Positions 1 to 3,720 of a DNA stretch of 5,220 bases are shown piece after piece (positions within the stretch are counted from its first letter, which is position 1; every line of letters begins with the position of its first letter). Position numbers and translations under genes: made by a program. Under the pieces are notes generated by a model. The model saw nothing but the letters and a program-made list of their open reading frames with translations, searched no databases and was not told the origin of the DNA. Origin of the DNA: Ferroplasmaceae archaeon UBA567 (lineage in GTDB: Archaea > Thermoplasmatota > Thermoplasmata > Thermoplasmatales > Thermoplasmataceae); contig DAUP01000093.1 in the NCBI GenBank assembly GCA_002505185.1, positions 1 to 5,220 on the forward strand. The letters are read 5' to 3'.

Positions 1-173
1 CATCCTGTTATTTTTTATGCCGGGTATACGATTGATCTCGCTCTCAGGCACACGCCGGAAGTTGTTTGAGAGCCTGACACACCTGATCTTGCCTTCCCTG
101 TCCCACTTCCTGAGTGTGTTCGGATTGAGTTGGAGTATTTTACAGGCATTCCTTATGGTATAGAGTTTCCCAT
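1..173 (-). CDS. tnpA: IS607-family serine recombinase TnpA, N-terminal MerR-like part (runs off left edge; start out of frame)
   Basis: The minus-strand frame from 171 to the left edge gives 57 codons forming a MerR-type winged helix: GKLYTIRNACKIL (helix-turn-helix), then the family signature NTLRKWDREGKI, then the wing with FRRVPESEI. This is the N-terminal DNA-binding domain of IS607 transposases; the serine-resolvase catalytic domain, and any tnpB partner, would lie left of the window. The only plausible start, ATG at 173-171, sits about 28 nt after a TATA box as expected for a leaderless archaeal gene, but reads M-G-N-S-I-P-stop in its own frame. The body is in the -1 frame; one extra A in GGGAAAC would give M-G-K-L-Y-T-I, the usual family start. 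No ATG, GTG or TTG exists in the body frame before an upstream TGA. So it is either a frameshifted relic, a sequencing error, or expressed by slippage. Family call confident, functional state uncertain. Confidence 0.82.
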
Positions 174-195
174 GATACTTATGAAAACATATTAC

Positions 196-206
196 AAATA
201 TATATG
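196..206 (-). promoter_or_regulatory. Box A (TATA) promoter of tnpA
   Basis: On the minus strand the sequence CATATATATTT lies with its centre about 28 nt before the ATG at 173. That is the spacing of an archaeal TATA box for a leaderless transcript. It supports the ATG at 173 as the original start of the recombinase even though that codon is now out of frame. Confidence 0.5.
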
Positions 207-301
207 ATACTATTCATTAACTATCAGAATTCTTTAATCCCGACAAGGTTCAATGTTACTCTACCAACTCTATTTTATGCCTTGAGATTTCGACCGTCAA
301 T

Positions 302-342
302 GGACGCGACCGGACGCGTTCAATATATTGAAATTATTCAAT
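302..342. repeat. Tandem GGACGCG pair followed by TTCAAT inverted-repeat cluster
   Basis: Within an AT-rich intergenic stretch (190-404) between the divergent tnpA and hicB genes there is a GC-rich direct repeat, GGACGCG at 302-308 and 312-318, exactly 10 bp apart. It is followed at once by a perfect 14-bp palindrome TTCAATATATTGAA (319-332), and a third half-site TTCAAT at 337-342. The repeats sit upstream of the hicB box A at 376 and downstream of nothing coding. They could be a protein-binding site or a trace of the IS607 element boundary; IS607 elements lack terminal inverted repeats, so this is not evidence for an element end. The rest of 190-404 holds only the two promoters. Confidence 0.45.
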
Positions 343-366
343 TTCGTTTCTGATGACAGCAAATAA

Positions 367-383
367 TCCGAAAGGTTTATAAA
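367..383 (+). promoter_or_regulatory. hicB promoter: purine-rich BRE plus TATA box
   Basis: CCGAAAGG followed by TTTATAAA (376-383) matches an archaeal BRE and box A. The centre of the TATA element is 25 nt before the hicB ATG at 405, so the transcript probably starts at or next to the start codon (leaderless). No Shine-Dalgarno sequence is present ahead of hicB, in agreement. Confidence 0.65.
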
Positions 384-397
384 GAGAATTCTACTTT
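381..397 (+). promoter_or_regulatory. Candidate hicB operator (imperfect palindrome)
   Basis: AAAG-AGAATTCT-A-CTTT: an 8-bp perfect core palindrome AGAATTCT (385-392) flanked by complementary AAAG and CTTT arms with one bulged A. It lies between box A and the start codon, where a bound repressor would block transcription start. The short HicB shown here has no obvious separate DNA-binding tail, so who binds is unknown. Confidence 0.35.
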
Positions 398-404
398 AAA
401 ACAC

Positions 405-620
405 ATGAGATTTACCGTAGTCTTGGAAAAAGATGAGGATAACATATATGTGGCTACAGTTCCTGCTTTGCCAGGATGCATATCAGATGGCCGAACAGTT
501 GAGGAGGCCATGTCAAACATAAAGGAGGCAATACAGGGGTATATAGATGACATGAAATCAGACGGAGAGCCCATCCCCCATGACATCGACATCATTGGAA
601 ACGTTGAACTGAATGCCTAA
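405..620 (+). CDS. hicB: HicB-family antitoxin
   Basis: A 71-residue protein with the HicB core: an N-terminal strand (RFTVVLEKDEDNIYVATVP), then PALPGC at residues 20-25, a conserved Gly28, and the helix VEEAMSNIKEAIQGYIDDM (about 32-50), ending in a GEPIP strand. HicB antitoxins bind and mask the HicA ribonuclease. The usual C-terminal helix-turn-helix or ribbon-helix-helix of longer HicB proteins is missing; the protein stops about 14 residues after GEPIP, so this is a minimal HicB. The ATG at 405 is chosen because the box A at 376-383 predicts a leaderless start there. The antitoxin precedes the toxin, and its stop overlaps the hicA start by 8 nt (613-620), implying translational coupling. 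It is intact while its toxin gene is frameshifted. Confidence 0.9.
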   Translation: MRFTVVLEKDEDNIYVATVPALPGCISDGRTVEEAMSNIKEAIQGYIDDMKSDGEPIPHDIDIIGNVELNA

Positions 621-833
621 ACTCCCCTCTATTTCTGGAATGGACACTGTTAAAGCCATTTCCAAAATTGGATTTGTATTAAAAGGCAAGTAGGAAGCCA
701 TATGGTAATGAAACGGGAATCAGATGGCAGAAGAGTGACGATACCTAATCATGACGAATTGCCAAAGGGCACGCTAAGAGCAATAATCCGGCAGTGTGAT
801 CTTACTGTAGAGGAATTTATCAAGTTGTTATAA
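613..833 (+). pseudogene. hicA: HicA-family toxin (mRNA interferase), frameshifted by one base
   Basis: The ATG at 613 opens MPKLPSISGMDTVKAISKIG...LK, the typical HicA start, but meets TAG at 691-693 after 26 codons. The -1 frame, joined at the A-run 681-684, continues as RQVGSHMVM and then DGRRVTIPNHDELPKGTLRAI, through FIKLL, stopping at TAA 831-833. Joined, the product is 73 residues, normal HicA size, with the double-stranded-RNA-binding-like fold and the catalytic His of the GSH motif encoded at 699-701. One extra A (five instead of four) restores the gene. Reinitiation at ATG 702 would make 43 residues and lacks the catalytic His, so it could not be an active ribonuclease. Alternatives are a sequencing error in the A-run or -1 slippage, where tRNA-Lys on AAA (682-684) can re-pair perfectly on 681-683. 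Overlaps hicB by 8 nt. Confidence 0.88.
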
Positions 834-902
834 ATTATGTTAAGATCCTCTGAATGCAAAAATCCATAATTCAAAACATTTGGGTAATAATTGGTGTATT
901 AA

Positions 903-1409
903 CTAATTCTTGCCATTGCCCTTATCTTTCTTCCTTTTTGATACATATTCTCCAGGGATCATCTGAAATGCAATGTTGGCTCTATTCCATGAATTTATAG
1001 ATATTATAGCTCCGGTCAATTCTACAAGTTCAGTTTCATTGAATTCTTTACTGACTTCCTTGAAAAGTTCGTCACTTAGGTTGCCTTCAGAAATCAGAGT
1101 AACTGCCTCTGTCCATTTGAGTGCCATTTTTTCACGGTTAGTGAACTGGGGGGATTCCTGCCATGCGTTTAAAAGAAATATCCTCTGAGAAGATTCACCA
1201 GATGCAATAGCATCCTTGGTATGCATATCAAGGCACCATGCGCAACCATTTATTTGGGATGCTCTTATTTCTATTAGATCTATAAGGCTTTGTTCAAGGC
1301 TACTTTTACCCAGATACCTTGAAAAACCAAGCATTGTTTCATATAGCTCTGGAGACACCGATTTATAGTTAATCCTTCTAAACATGAAATCCATTAAATT
1401 ATTATTCAT
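903..1409 (-). CDS. AhpD-like carboxymuconolactone decarboxylase-family protein
   Basis: A 168-residue all-helical protein with the redox motif C56-A-W-C59-L-D-M-H63 inside IEIRASQINGCAWCLDMHTKDA, the hallmark of the AhpD/CMD superfamily. Family members use the two cysteines as a peroxidase or disulfide reductase centre, generally with a separate thiol reductant; Asp44 lies at the spacing where AhpD has its proton-relay Glu. The helix W-NRANIAFQ near residues 140-150 closes the domain as in related proteins, and the tail is basic (KRKKDKGNGKN). Length fits the roughly 150-residue stand-alone subfamily. Start is uncertain: ATG 1409 is only a few bases after a TATA-like element, whereas ATG 1394 (M6) and ATG 1385 (M9, giving MFRRINYKSVSPE, the usual family start) are about 22 and 31 nt after it. 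It is transcribed alone, convergent with hicA and divergent from abrB. Substrate unknown. Confidence 0.88.
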   Translation of the reverse strand: MNNNLMDFMFRRINYKSVSPELYETMLGFSRYLGKSSLEQSLIDLIEIRASQINGCAWCLDMHTKDAIASGESSQRIFLLNAWQESPQFTNREKMALKWTEAVTLISEGNLSDELFKEVSKEFNETELVELTGAIISINSWNRANIAFQMIPGEYVSKRKKDKGNGKN

Positions 1410-1410
1410 T

Positions 1411-1421
1411 CCTATAATAAC
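1411..1421 (-). promoter_or_regulatory. Box A of the AhpD-like gene
   Basis: On the minus strand TTATTATAGG lies immediately before ATG 1409. If this is box A, transcription would start near 1391, inside the longest reading frame, which favours M6 (1394) or M9 (1385) as the true start. It is the only TATA-like element well placed for this gene. Confidence 0.4.
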
Positions 1422-1438
1422 ATTTTGACAAGAAATTA

Positions 1439-1451
1439 CACAAAATTTGTG
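1439..1451. promoter_or_regulatory. Palindrome upstream of the AhpD-like gene (candidate operator)
   Basis: CACAAA-A-TTTGTG is a perfect 6-bp dyad with a single central base, about 20 nt upstream of the proposed box A of the AhpD-like gene. Its place fits an activator or redox-regulator site, but no regulator can be assigned. The rest of the divergent intergenic stretch 1452-1617 shows no gene. Confidence 0.35.
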
Positions 1452-1617
1452 ATGCCACTCTCAGTGAACTTCAACATGCTATGAATTTAGAATGTTACAC
1501 TCCTTCGGTGAATTATAATCTTGTGGACCTTTTCATAGCAATAAAAATATCAACCTCCATTGAATGAAGTAAAAAGGTAAAAATTGAGAATAGATGACAT
1601 TACCTTCATTGGTGGAC

Positions 1618-1630
1618 ATATTTAAATATA
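1618..1630 (+). promoter_or_regulatory. abrB-relE promoter (TATA box)
   Basis: CATATTTAAATATAA contains TTTAAATA (1621-1628), centred 25 nt before the ATG at 1650. That is the geometry of an archaeal leaderless promoter, and no Shine-Dalgarno sequence precedes abrB. Confidence 0.65.
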
Positions 1631-1631
1631 A

Positions 1632-1646
1632 GTAAGAAATTCTTAC
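1632..1646 (+). promoter_or_regulatory. Candidate autoregulatory operator of the AbrB-RelE pair
   Basis: GTAAGAAATTCTTAC is a perfect dyad: 7-bp arms GTAAGAA and TTCTTAC around a single central A. It fills the space between box A and the abrB ATG (1650), covering the expected start of transcription. AbrB-fold antitoxins are dimeric DNA binders that commonly repress their own promoter, so this is a strong operator candidate by position and symmetry. Confidence 0.55.
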
Positions 1647-1649
1647 ATA

Positions 1650-1931
1650 ATGACTGATGATGAGTTTGAAACGGAATTCACTAAAACAAGTTCAAAGGGA
1701 CAAATAGTGATCCCTTCAAAGATACGAAAGAAGCTTAATATTGGTAGCGGGAGCCTGCTCGCGGTCACCGCACAAGATGACTTGATTATATTGAAAAAAG
1801 TGAGTTCTAATATATCTTCTAAAGATATGATGACACTCAAACTTATTGAGGAAGCATGGGAGGACATCGATAAAGGAAAATACAAAGTCCGTTCAAAAAA
1901 CGAATTCTTCAAAGAGTTCAGAGAATGGTAA
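1650..1931 (+). CDS. SpoVT/AbrB-domain antitoxin
   Basis: A 93-residue protein. Residues about 8-50 form the swapped-hairpin AbrB domain with the signature TKTSSKGQIVIPSKIRKKLNI, a glycine turn (GSGS), and a closing strand LIILKKV. The remainder (about 51-93) is a charged, mostly helical tail (KLIEEAWEDIDKG ... FFKEFREW) of the kind that wraps the cognate toxin. The overlap with the downstream RelE-type gene (ATG at 1925, stop at 1929-1931, 7 nt shared) identifies it as the antitoxin of a type II pair. The ATG at 1650 is fixed by a TATA box 25 nt upstream. Probable negative autoregulation through the palindrome at 1632-1646. Family call is firm; pairing is inferred from the overlap. Confidence 0.9.
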   Translation: MTDDEFETEFTKTSSKGQIVIPSKIRKKLNIGSGSLLAVTAQDDLIILKKVSSNISSKDMMTLKLIEEAWEDIDKGKYKVRSKNEFFKEFREW

Positions 1932-2185
1932 TACGCATAGACGAAATCGTCTACACGTCTAAATTCGAACACGATGTGAAGAGGATAAAGGATAAAAGTG
2001 TGAAAGATAGGTTAGAGAAAAACATAAGGAAAATTGTAGAGAATCCAGAAATTGGAAAGCCTCTCAGTTATGTGCTCAATGGAGAAAGAACCGTTAGAAT
2101 ACCGCCATTTGGACTTATTTATGCAATAAATGAAAACACTCTAATTCTTTTACGGTTTGAGAACAGGAGCAGGGTCTATGATTAA
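1925..2185 (+). CDS. RelE/ParE-superfamily toxin
   Basis: An 86-residue protein with the RelE plan: a short N-terminal strand (IVYTSKF), two helices (FEHDVKRIKDKSVKDRLEKNIRKIVENP), the G44-K-P-L turn, and a C-terminal sheet with basic residues Arg55, Arg58, Arg77 and Arg81, ending in the family signature RFENRSRVYD (Tyr85). RelE toxins cleave mRNA in the ribosomal A site with scattered basic residues and a C-terminal Tyr; that set appears present here, so the toxin is probably active unless bound. ParE-like gyrase inhibitors share the fold, so the target is not certain. It is translationally coupled to the AbrB antitoxin by a 7-nt overlap. No frameshift or truncation, in contrast to the nearby HicA. 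Confidence 0.9.
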   Translation: MVIRIDEIVYTSKFEHDVKRIKDKSVKDRLEKNIRKIVENPEIGKPLSYVLNGERTVRIPPFGLIYAINENTLILLRFENRSRVYD

Positions 2186-2202
2186 AGGGAATTTAGAAGA
2201 GT

Positions 2203-2289
2203 ATGAATGTTAAGGTATTTTCTGGTTTGGAAGTTGAATTTGAGAGTTGCAGAGCAACTTTGATCGCTGGTCGCCCTTGTAGTTTGTGA
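2203..2289 (+). other. Short reading frame (28 codons) in frame with the following ORF, separated by one TGA
   Basis: ATG 2203 opens MNVKVFSGLEVEFESC and runs to TGA at 2287-2289. The same frame continues without another stop to 2718. There is no strong TATA box or ribosome site. It may be the 5' end of the gene at 2296-2718 split by a nonsense mutation, or only a chance frame. A hairpin (2245-2259) lies inside it. Confidence 0.35.
2245..2259 (+). other. Small hairpin AGTTGC-AGA-GCAACT
   Basis: A perfect 6-bp stem with a 3-nt loop, in the 110-nt gap between the RelE-type toxin and the next reading frame. A T-run long enough for an intrinsic terminator does not follow, so its role, if any, is open. 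Confidence 0.3.
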
Positions 2290-2295
2290 ATAAAT

Positions 2296-2718
2296 GTGAA
2301 GAGAATTAATGAGCGCTACTCAAATTGGGCGTTTTTGCAGACATATGAAGAAGTATATGAGGATGGCAATATTAACGGACCAATCCTAGACAACGATAAG
2401 AATAATCAGTATAACGTCCCTTTCTATTCTGCAAACCAATTGAAACCATGGTCAGGTAGATACTCAGACGCACTTTTGGACAACATTCCTGCTGTTGGAA
2501 GTCTTTTAATTTATACTTCCCTTTGTGAAGACAATTTGAATAGACAACCAACTGATGCTTCTAAATGGAACTACAAAATGCTTTGCAATGTCAAATGGGG
2601 GTTTAATAAATCAAAATTGAAACCTATTTGCATAAACCTAGTGGAACTTCAAAACAGTATAATGAGGCAGAAGTTAAAACCAGTTTACGTTACATTTCCA
2701 GGTATTTCTATAAGTTAA
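2296..2718 (+). CDS. Hypothetical protein, probably a truncated or decaying gene
   Basis: A 140-codon frame that I do not recognise. It starts at GTG 2296 and has no in-frame ATG before about residue 94, no ribosome site and no convincing promoter. The sequence is soluble-looking and rich in aromatic and Asn residues (YSNWAFLQTYEEVYEDG near the N-terminus; QYNVPFYSANQLKPWSGRYSD around 38-58; LCNVKWGFNKSKLKPICINLVEL around 95-117). No membrane segment or signal peptide is seen. The amino-acid make-up looks protein-like rather than random. Upstream, one TGA separates it from a 28-codon extension starting at ATG 2203. Downstream, its TAA ends at 2718, exactly one base before a probable insertion-sequence end, so the C-terminus may be cut off by the insertion. 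Function not assignable. Confidence 0.45.
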   Translation: MKRINERYSNWAFLQTYEEVYEDGNINGPILDNDKNNQYNVPFYSANQLKPWSGRYSDALLDNIPAVGSLLIYTSLCEDNLNRQPTDASKWNYKMLCNVKWGFNKSKLKPICINLVELQNSIMRQKLKPVYVTFPGISIS

Positions 2719-2838
2719 GGTTCTGTCCCATTTTCACATTTAGATTTAGCATAAATGGCAGTCCAACATCTTGATGAAAGCAGGGAAAGGTTTTTCTGGC
2801 TTAGGCTCCATCTTTTGAACTGGAGAGGGTAGCAGATA
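2719..2838 (-). mobile_element. Probable insertion-sequence end with transposase C-terminal remnant
   Basis: GGTTCTGTCCCATTTTCACA at 2719 resembles the terminal bases of many insertion sequences. Reading the minus strand towards that end, a short frame (2838 to 2746) encodes 30 residues, with core MEPKPEKPFPAFIKMLDC, and stops 27 bases before the end, as transposase genes commonly do. A TAG precedes it in frame, so only the C-terminal scrap is left. No matching second end was found in the window, and the family is not identified. The adjoining reading frame at 2296-2718 ends exactly at this boundary. Confidence 0.4.
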
Positions 2839-2919
2839 CTACTGATGCTACTTGCAAGGGGGTTGATCTGTGGTCATAACCCCAATCTGCTTAGGGTTTT
2901 TCCACATATGGAAAATTTC
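2829..2919. other. Hairpin-rich non-coding stretch
   Basis: Four inverted repeats are packed in 91 nt: GTAGCA (2829-2834) with TGCTAC (2846-2851); GGGGTT (2859-2864) with AACCCC (2878-2883); the same AACCC (2878-2882) with GGGTT (2894-2898), followed by a T-run; and TTTTCCA (2898-2904) with TGGAAAA (2909-2915). The AACCC block can pair either left or right but not both. No frame on either strand stays open across it in a convincing way. It may be insertion-sequence debris, a terminator between convergent units, or a structured RNA. The gap 2719-2960 holds only this and the element remnant. Confidence 0.4.
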
Positions 2920-2960
2920 AAAAGAATCGACTATTTTAACATTATTGAAATAAATATATA

Positions 2961-3143
2961 TCATTCAAAGGATAATGTCCTGTCTATTGTGCCATAATAC
3001 TCAAGAGCCCAACTACTATCCTCAGAATCTGAGTTAAACGATAAACTTTCCACAGAAAGAGGGTCAGAGAATTCAATGTTAACTCTTTCAATTCCCGTTA
3101 TCCTTCCACCGCTAAGTTTTTCCCACATAACAGTTTGCTTCAT
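2961..3143 (-). CDS. Small acidic hypothetical protein, third gene of the tRNA-linked operon
   Basis: A 60-residue protein, not recognised. It has a short basic start (MKQTVMWEKLSGGRITGIERVN) and an acidic Ser/Glu/Asp-rich remainder (about 24-46), with alternating polar and hydrophobic residues suggesting beta strands; no membrane segment. A GGAG ribosome site (3151-3154) lies 7 nt before ATG 3143, and the frame is closed by TAA just upstream, so the start is well supported. It begins 31 nt after the membrane-protein gene on the same strand and so is likely cotranscribed with it. The C-terminus is abrupt (TLSFE) and close to the insertion-sequence remnant region, so truncation is possible. 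Confidence 0.55.
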   Translation of the reverse strand: MKQTVMWEKLSGGRITGIERVNIEFSDPLSVESLSFNSDSEDSSWALEYYGTIDRTLSFE

Positions 3144-3174
3144 CCTTTATCTCCGTAACAGAATCTTCTCAATC

Positions 3175-3405
3175 TCACTTACTTACATTATGATCTCTTT
3201 CCCATCTGTACCTAGCCCTTATGGATGCCAGAATACCGATTATACACAATACAATGACTCCGGTGGTAATATACAGTGGATATATTGGTCCAACCAAGAA
3301 ATCTACGCCAGAAAGTATAGTTATCAATGCAATTAAGTAATAGATCAAAACAGCAGTTGCAATAATAAGAAGAGGAATGTTTATTTTGTTCGAAAGTGGA
3401 GTCAA
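3175..3405 (-). CDS. Small membrane protein with two transmembrane helices
   Basis: A 76-residue protein starting with TTG at 3405. The TTG is supported by GGAGG at 3415-3419, 9 nt upstream, and by the absence of any in-frame ATG. Two hydrophobic helices are clear: residues about 9-33 (IPLLIIATAVLIYYLIALIT...) and about 41-62 (IYPLYITTGVIVLCIIGILA). The short loop between them carries Asp35, and the tail is strongly basic (SIRARYRWERDHNVSK), so by the positive-inside rule both ends should face the cytoplasm. The start overlaps the stop of the winged-helix gene (TTGA), implying translational coupling and a shared job. Small helix-turn-helix plus membrane-protein pairs often form a sensor-regulator unit; that is inference here. 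Specific family not recognised. Confidence 0.72.
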   Translation of the reverse strand: MTPLSNKINIPLLIIATAVLIYYLIALITILSGVDFLVGPIYPLYITTGVIVLCIIGILASIRARYRWERDHNVSK

Positions 3406-3602
3406 TTCAACCGCCCTCCGAAAATCTCCTCAATTTCCTTAAACTTCTCAGTAGCCCTCTTTCCATTTTCTGTAAATAAAATCACATTCTTACCTGGATA
3501 ACTTCGTGAATCGATCCTGCCAATTGCTAAACTCATGCCTTTGAGCAGATTTGGGGATGTTCCTCCCTGATGAATGGATAGATTCTGATTTTTATTAATC
3601 AT
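3402..3602 (-). CDS. Winged-helix DNA-binding protein (short, N-terminally reduced)
   Basis: The C-terminal half matches the wing and following helix of MarR/ArsR-like regulators: IGRIDSR, then PGKNVILFTENGKRATEKFKEIEEIF, with the usual L/F-T-x-x-G-K-x-x-x-E pattern. Before it, TSPNLLKGMSLAI would be the recognition helix. The first two helices of a full winged helix are mostly missing in 66 residues, so it is reduced or truncated. Start: GTG 3614 would give four more residues, but that GTG lies inside a perfect AGGTGA ribosome site (3611-3616) that is 8 nt before ATG 3602, so ATG 3602 is chosen. It is the first gene of a three-gene operon and begins 26 nt after the 3' end of tRNA-Val, on the same strand. 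Likely a transcription regulator; target unknown. Confidence 0.68.
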   Translation of the reverse strand: MINKNQNLSIHQGGTSPNLLKGMSLAIGRIDSRSYPGKNVILFTENGKRATEKFKEIEEIFGGRLN

Positions 3603-3610
3603 GTTAATAT

Positions 3611-3616
3611 TCACCT
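3611..3616 (-). promoter_or_regulatory. Ribosome binding site AGGTGA that fixes the winged-helix start
   Basis: On the minus strand AGGTGA, a perfect match to the archaeal anti-Shine-Dalgarno, stands 8 nt before ATG 3602. It contains the alternative GTG start (3614-3612), which is therefore unlikely. A leader with a ribosome site needs a transcript starting upstream of 3616, yet only 12 bases separate the site from the tRNA. Confidence 0.7.
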
Positions 3617-3628
3617 ATATACTGAAAA

Positions 3629-3700
3629 TGGGCCCGACCGGATTCGGACCGGTGACCTTCTCCGTGTCAGGGAGACATCATACCACTAGACTACGAGCCC
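3629..3700 (-). tRNA. tRNA-Val (anticodon GAC)
   Basis: A 72-nt cloverleaf on the minus strand. The acceptor stem GGGCTCG pairs with CGGGCCC (one G-U). D arm GTC/GAT has loop TAGTGGTAT with the conserved GG. The anticodon stem TCTCC/GGAGA has loop CTGACAC, anticodon GAC at 3666-3668, reading the valine codons GUC and GUU. The variable loop is 5 nt and the T stem ACCGG/CCGGT has loop TCCGAAT. Discriminator base is A73 (3629), as in archaeal tRNA-Val. CCA is not encoded, and no intron is present. A tRNA-Asp would have loop CTGTCAC, so Val is the call. A winged-helix gene follows on the same strand. Confidence 0.97.
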
Positions 3701-3720
3701 TCTTAGGTTGATTTTGAGAT

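Noticed and set aside
98..105. CTGTCCCA, shared with the supposed insertion-sequence end at 2723-2730
   Set aside because: Same orientation rather than inverted, and it lies in the coding part of TnpA encoding the KWDREG region; chance match.
307..314. CGACCGGA, shared with the 3' part of tRNA-Val (3635-3642), as a possible attachment repeat
   Set aside because: Only 8 bases match and the flanks diverge at once; too short for an integrase attachment duplication.
377..595. A 72-codon minus-strand frame over hicB
   Set aside because: Shadow of the clear HicB gene; Met/Ser-rich translation with no family resemblance.
1452..1617. Short frames (up to 28 codons) in the AhpD-abrB spacer, such as a minus-strand frame from about 1622
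   Set aside because: No ribosome site, no family resemblance and chance length in AT-rich sequence.
2771..2845. Possible C/D box small RNA (TTGATGA ... CTGA)
   Set aside because: The C box lacks the leading purine, box spacing is about 65 nt without clear internal boxes, and the stretch overlaps the transposase remnant.
3076..3336. An 86-codon plus-strand frame across the membrane-protein gene
   Set aside because: Antisense to two genes that have proper ribosome sites and a clear two-helix membrane pattern on the minus strand.
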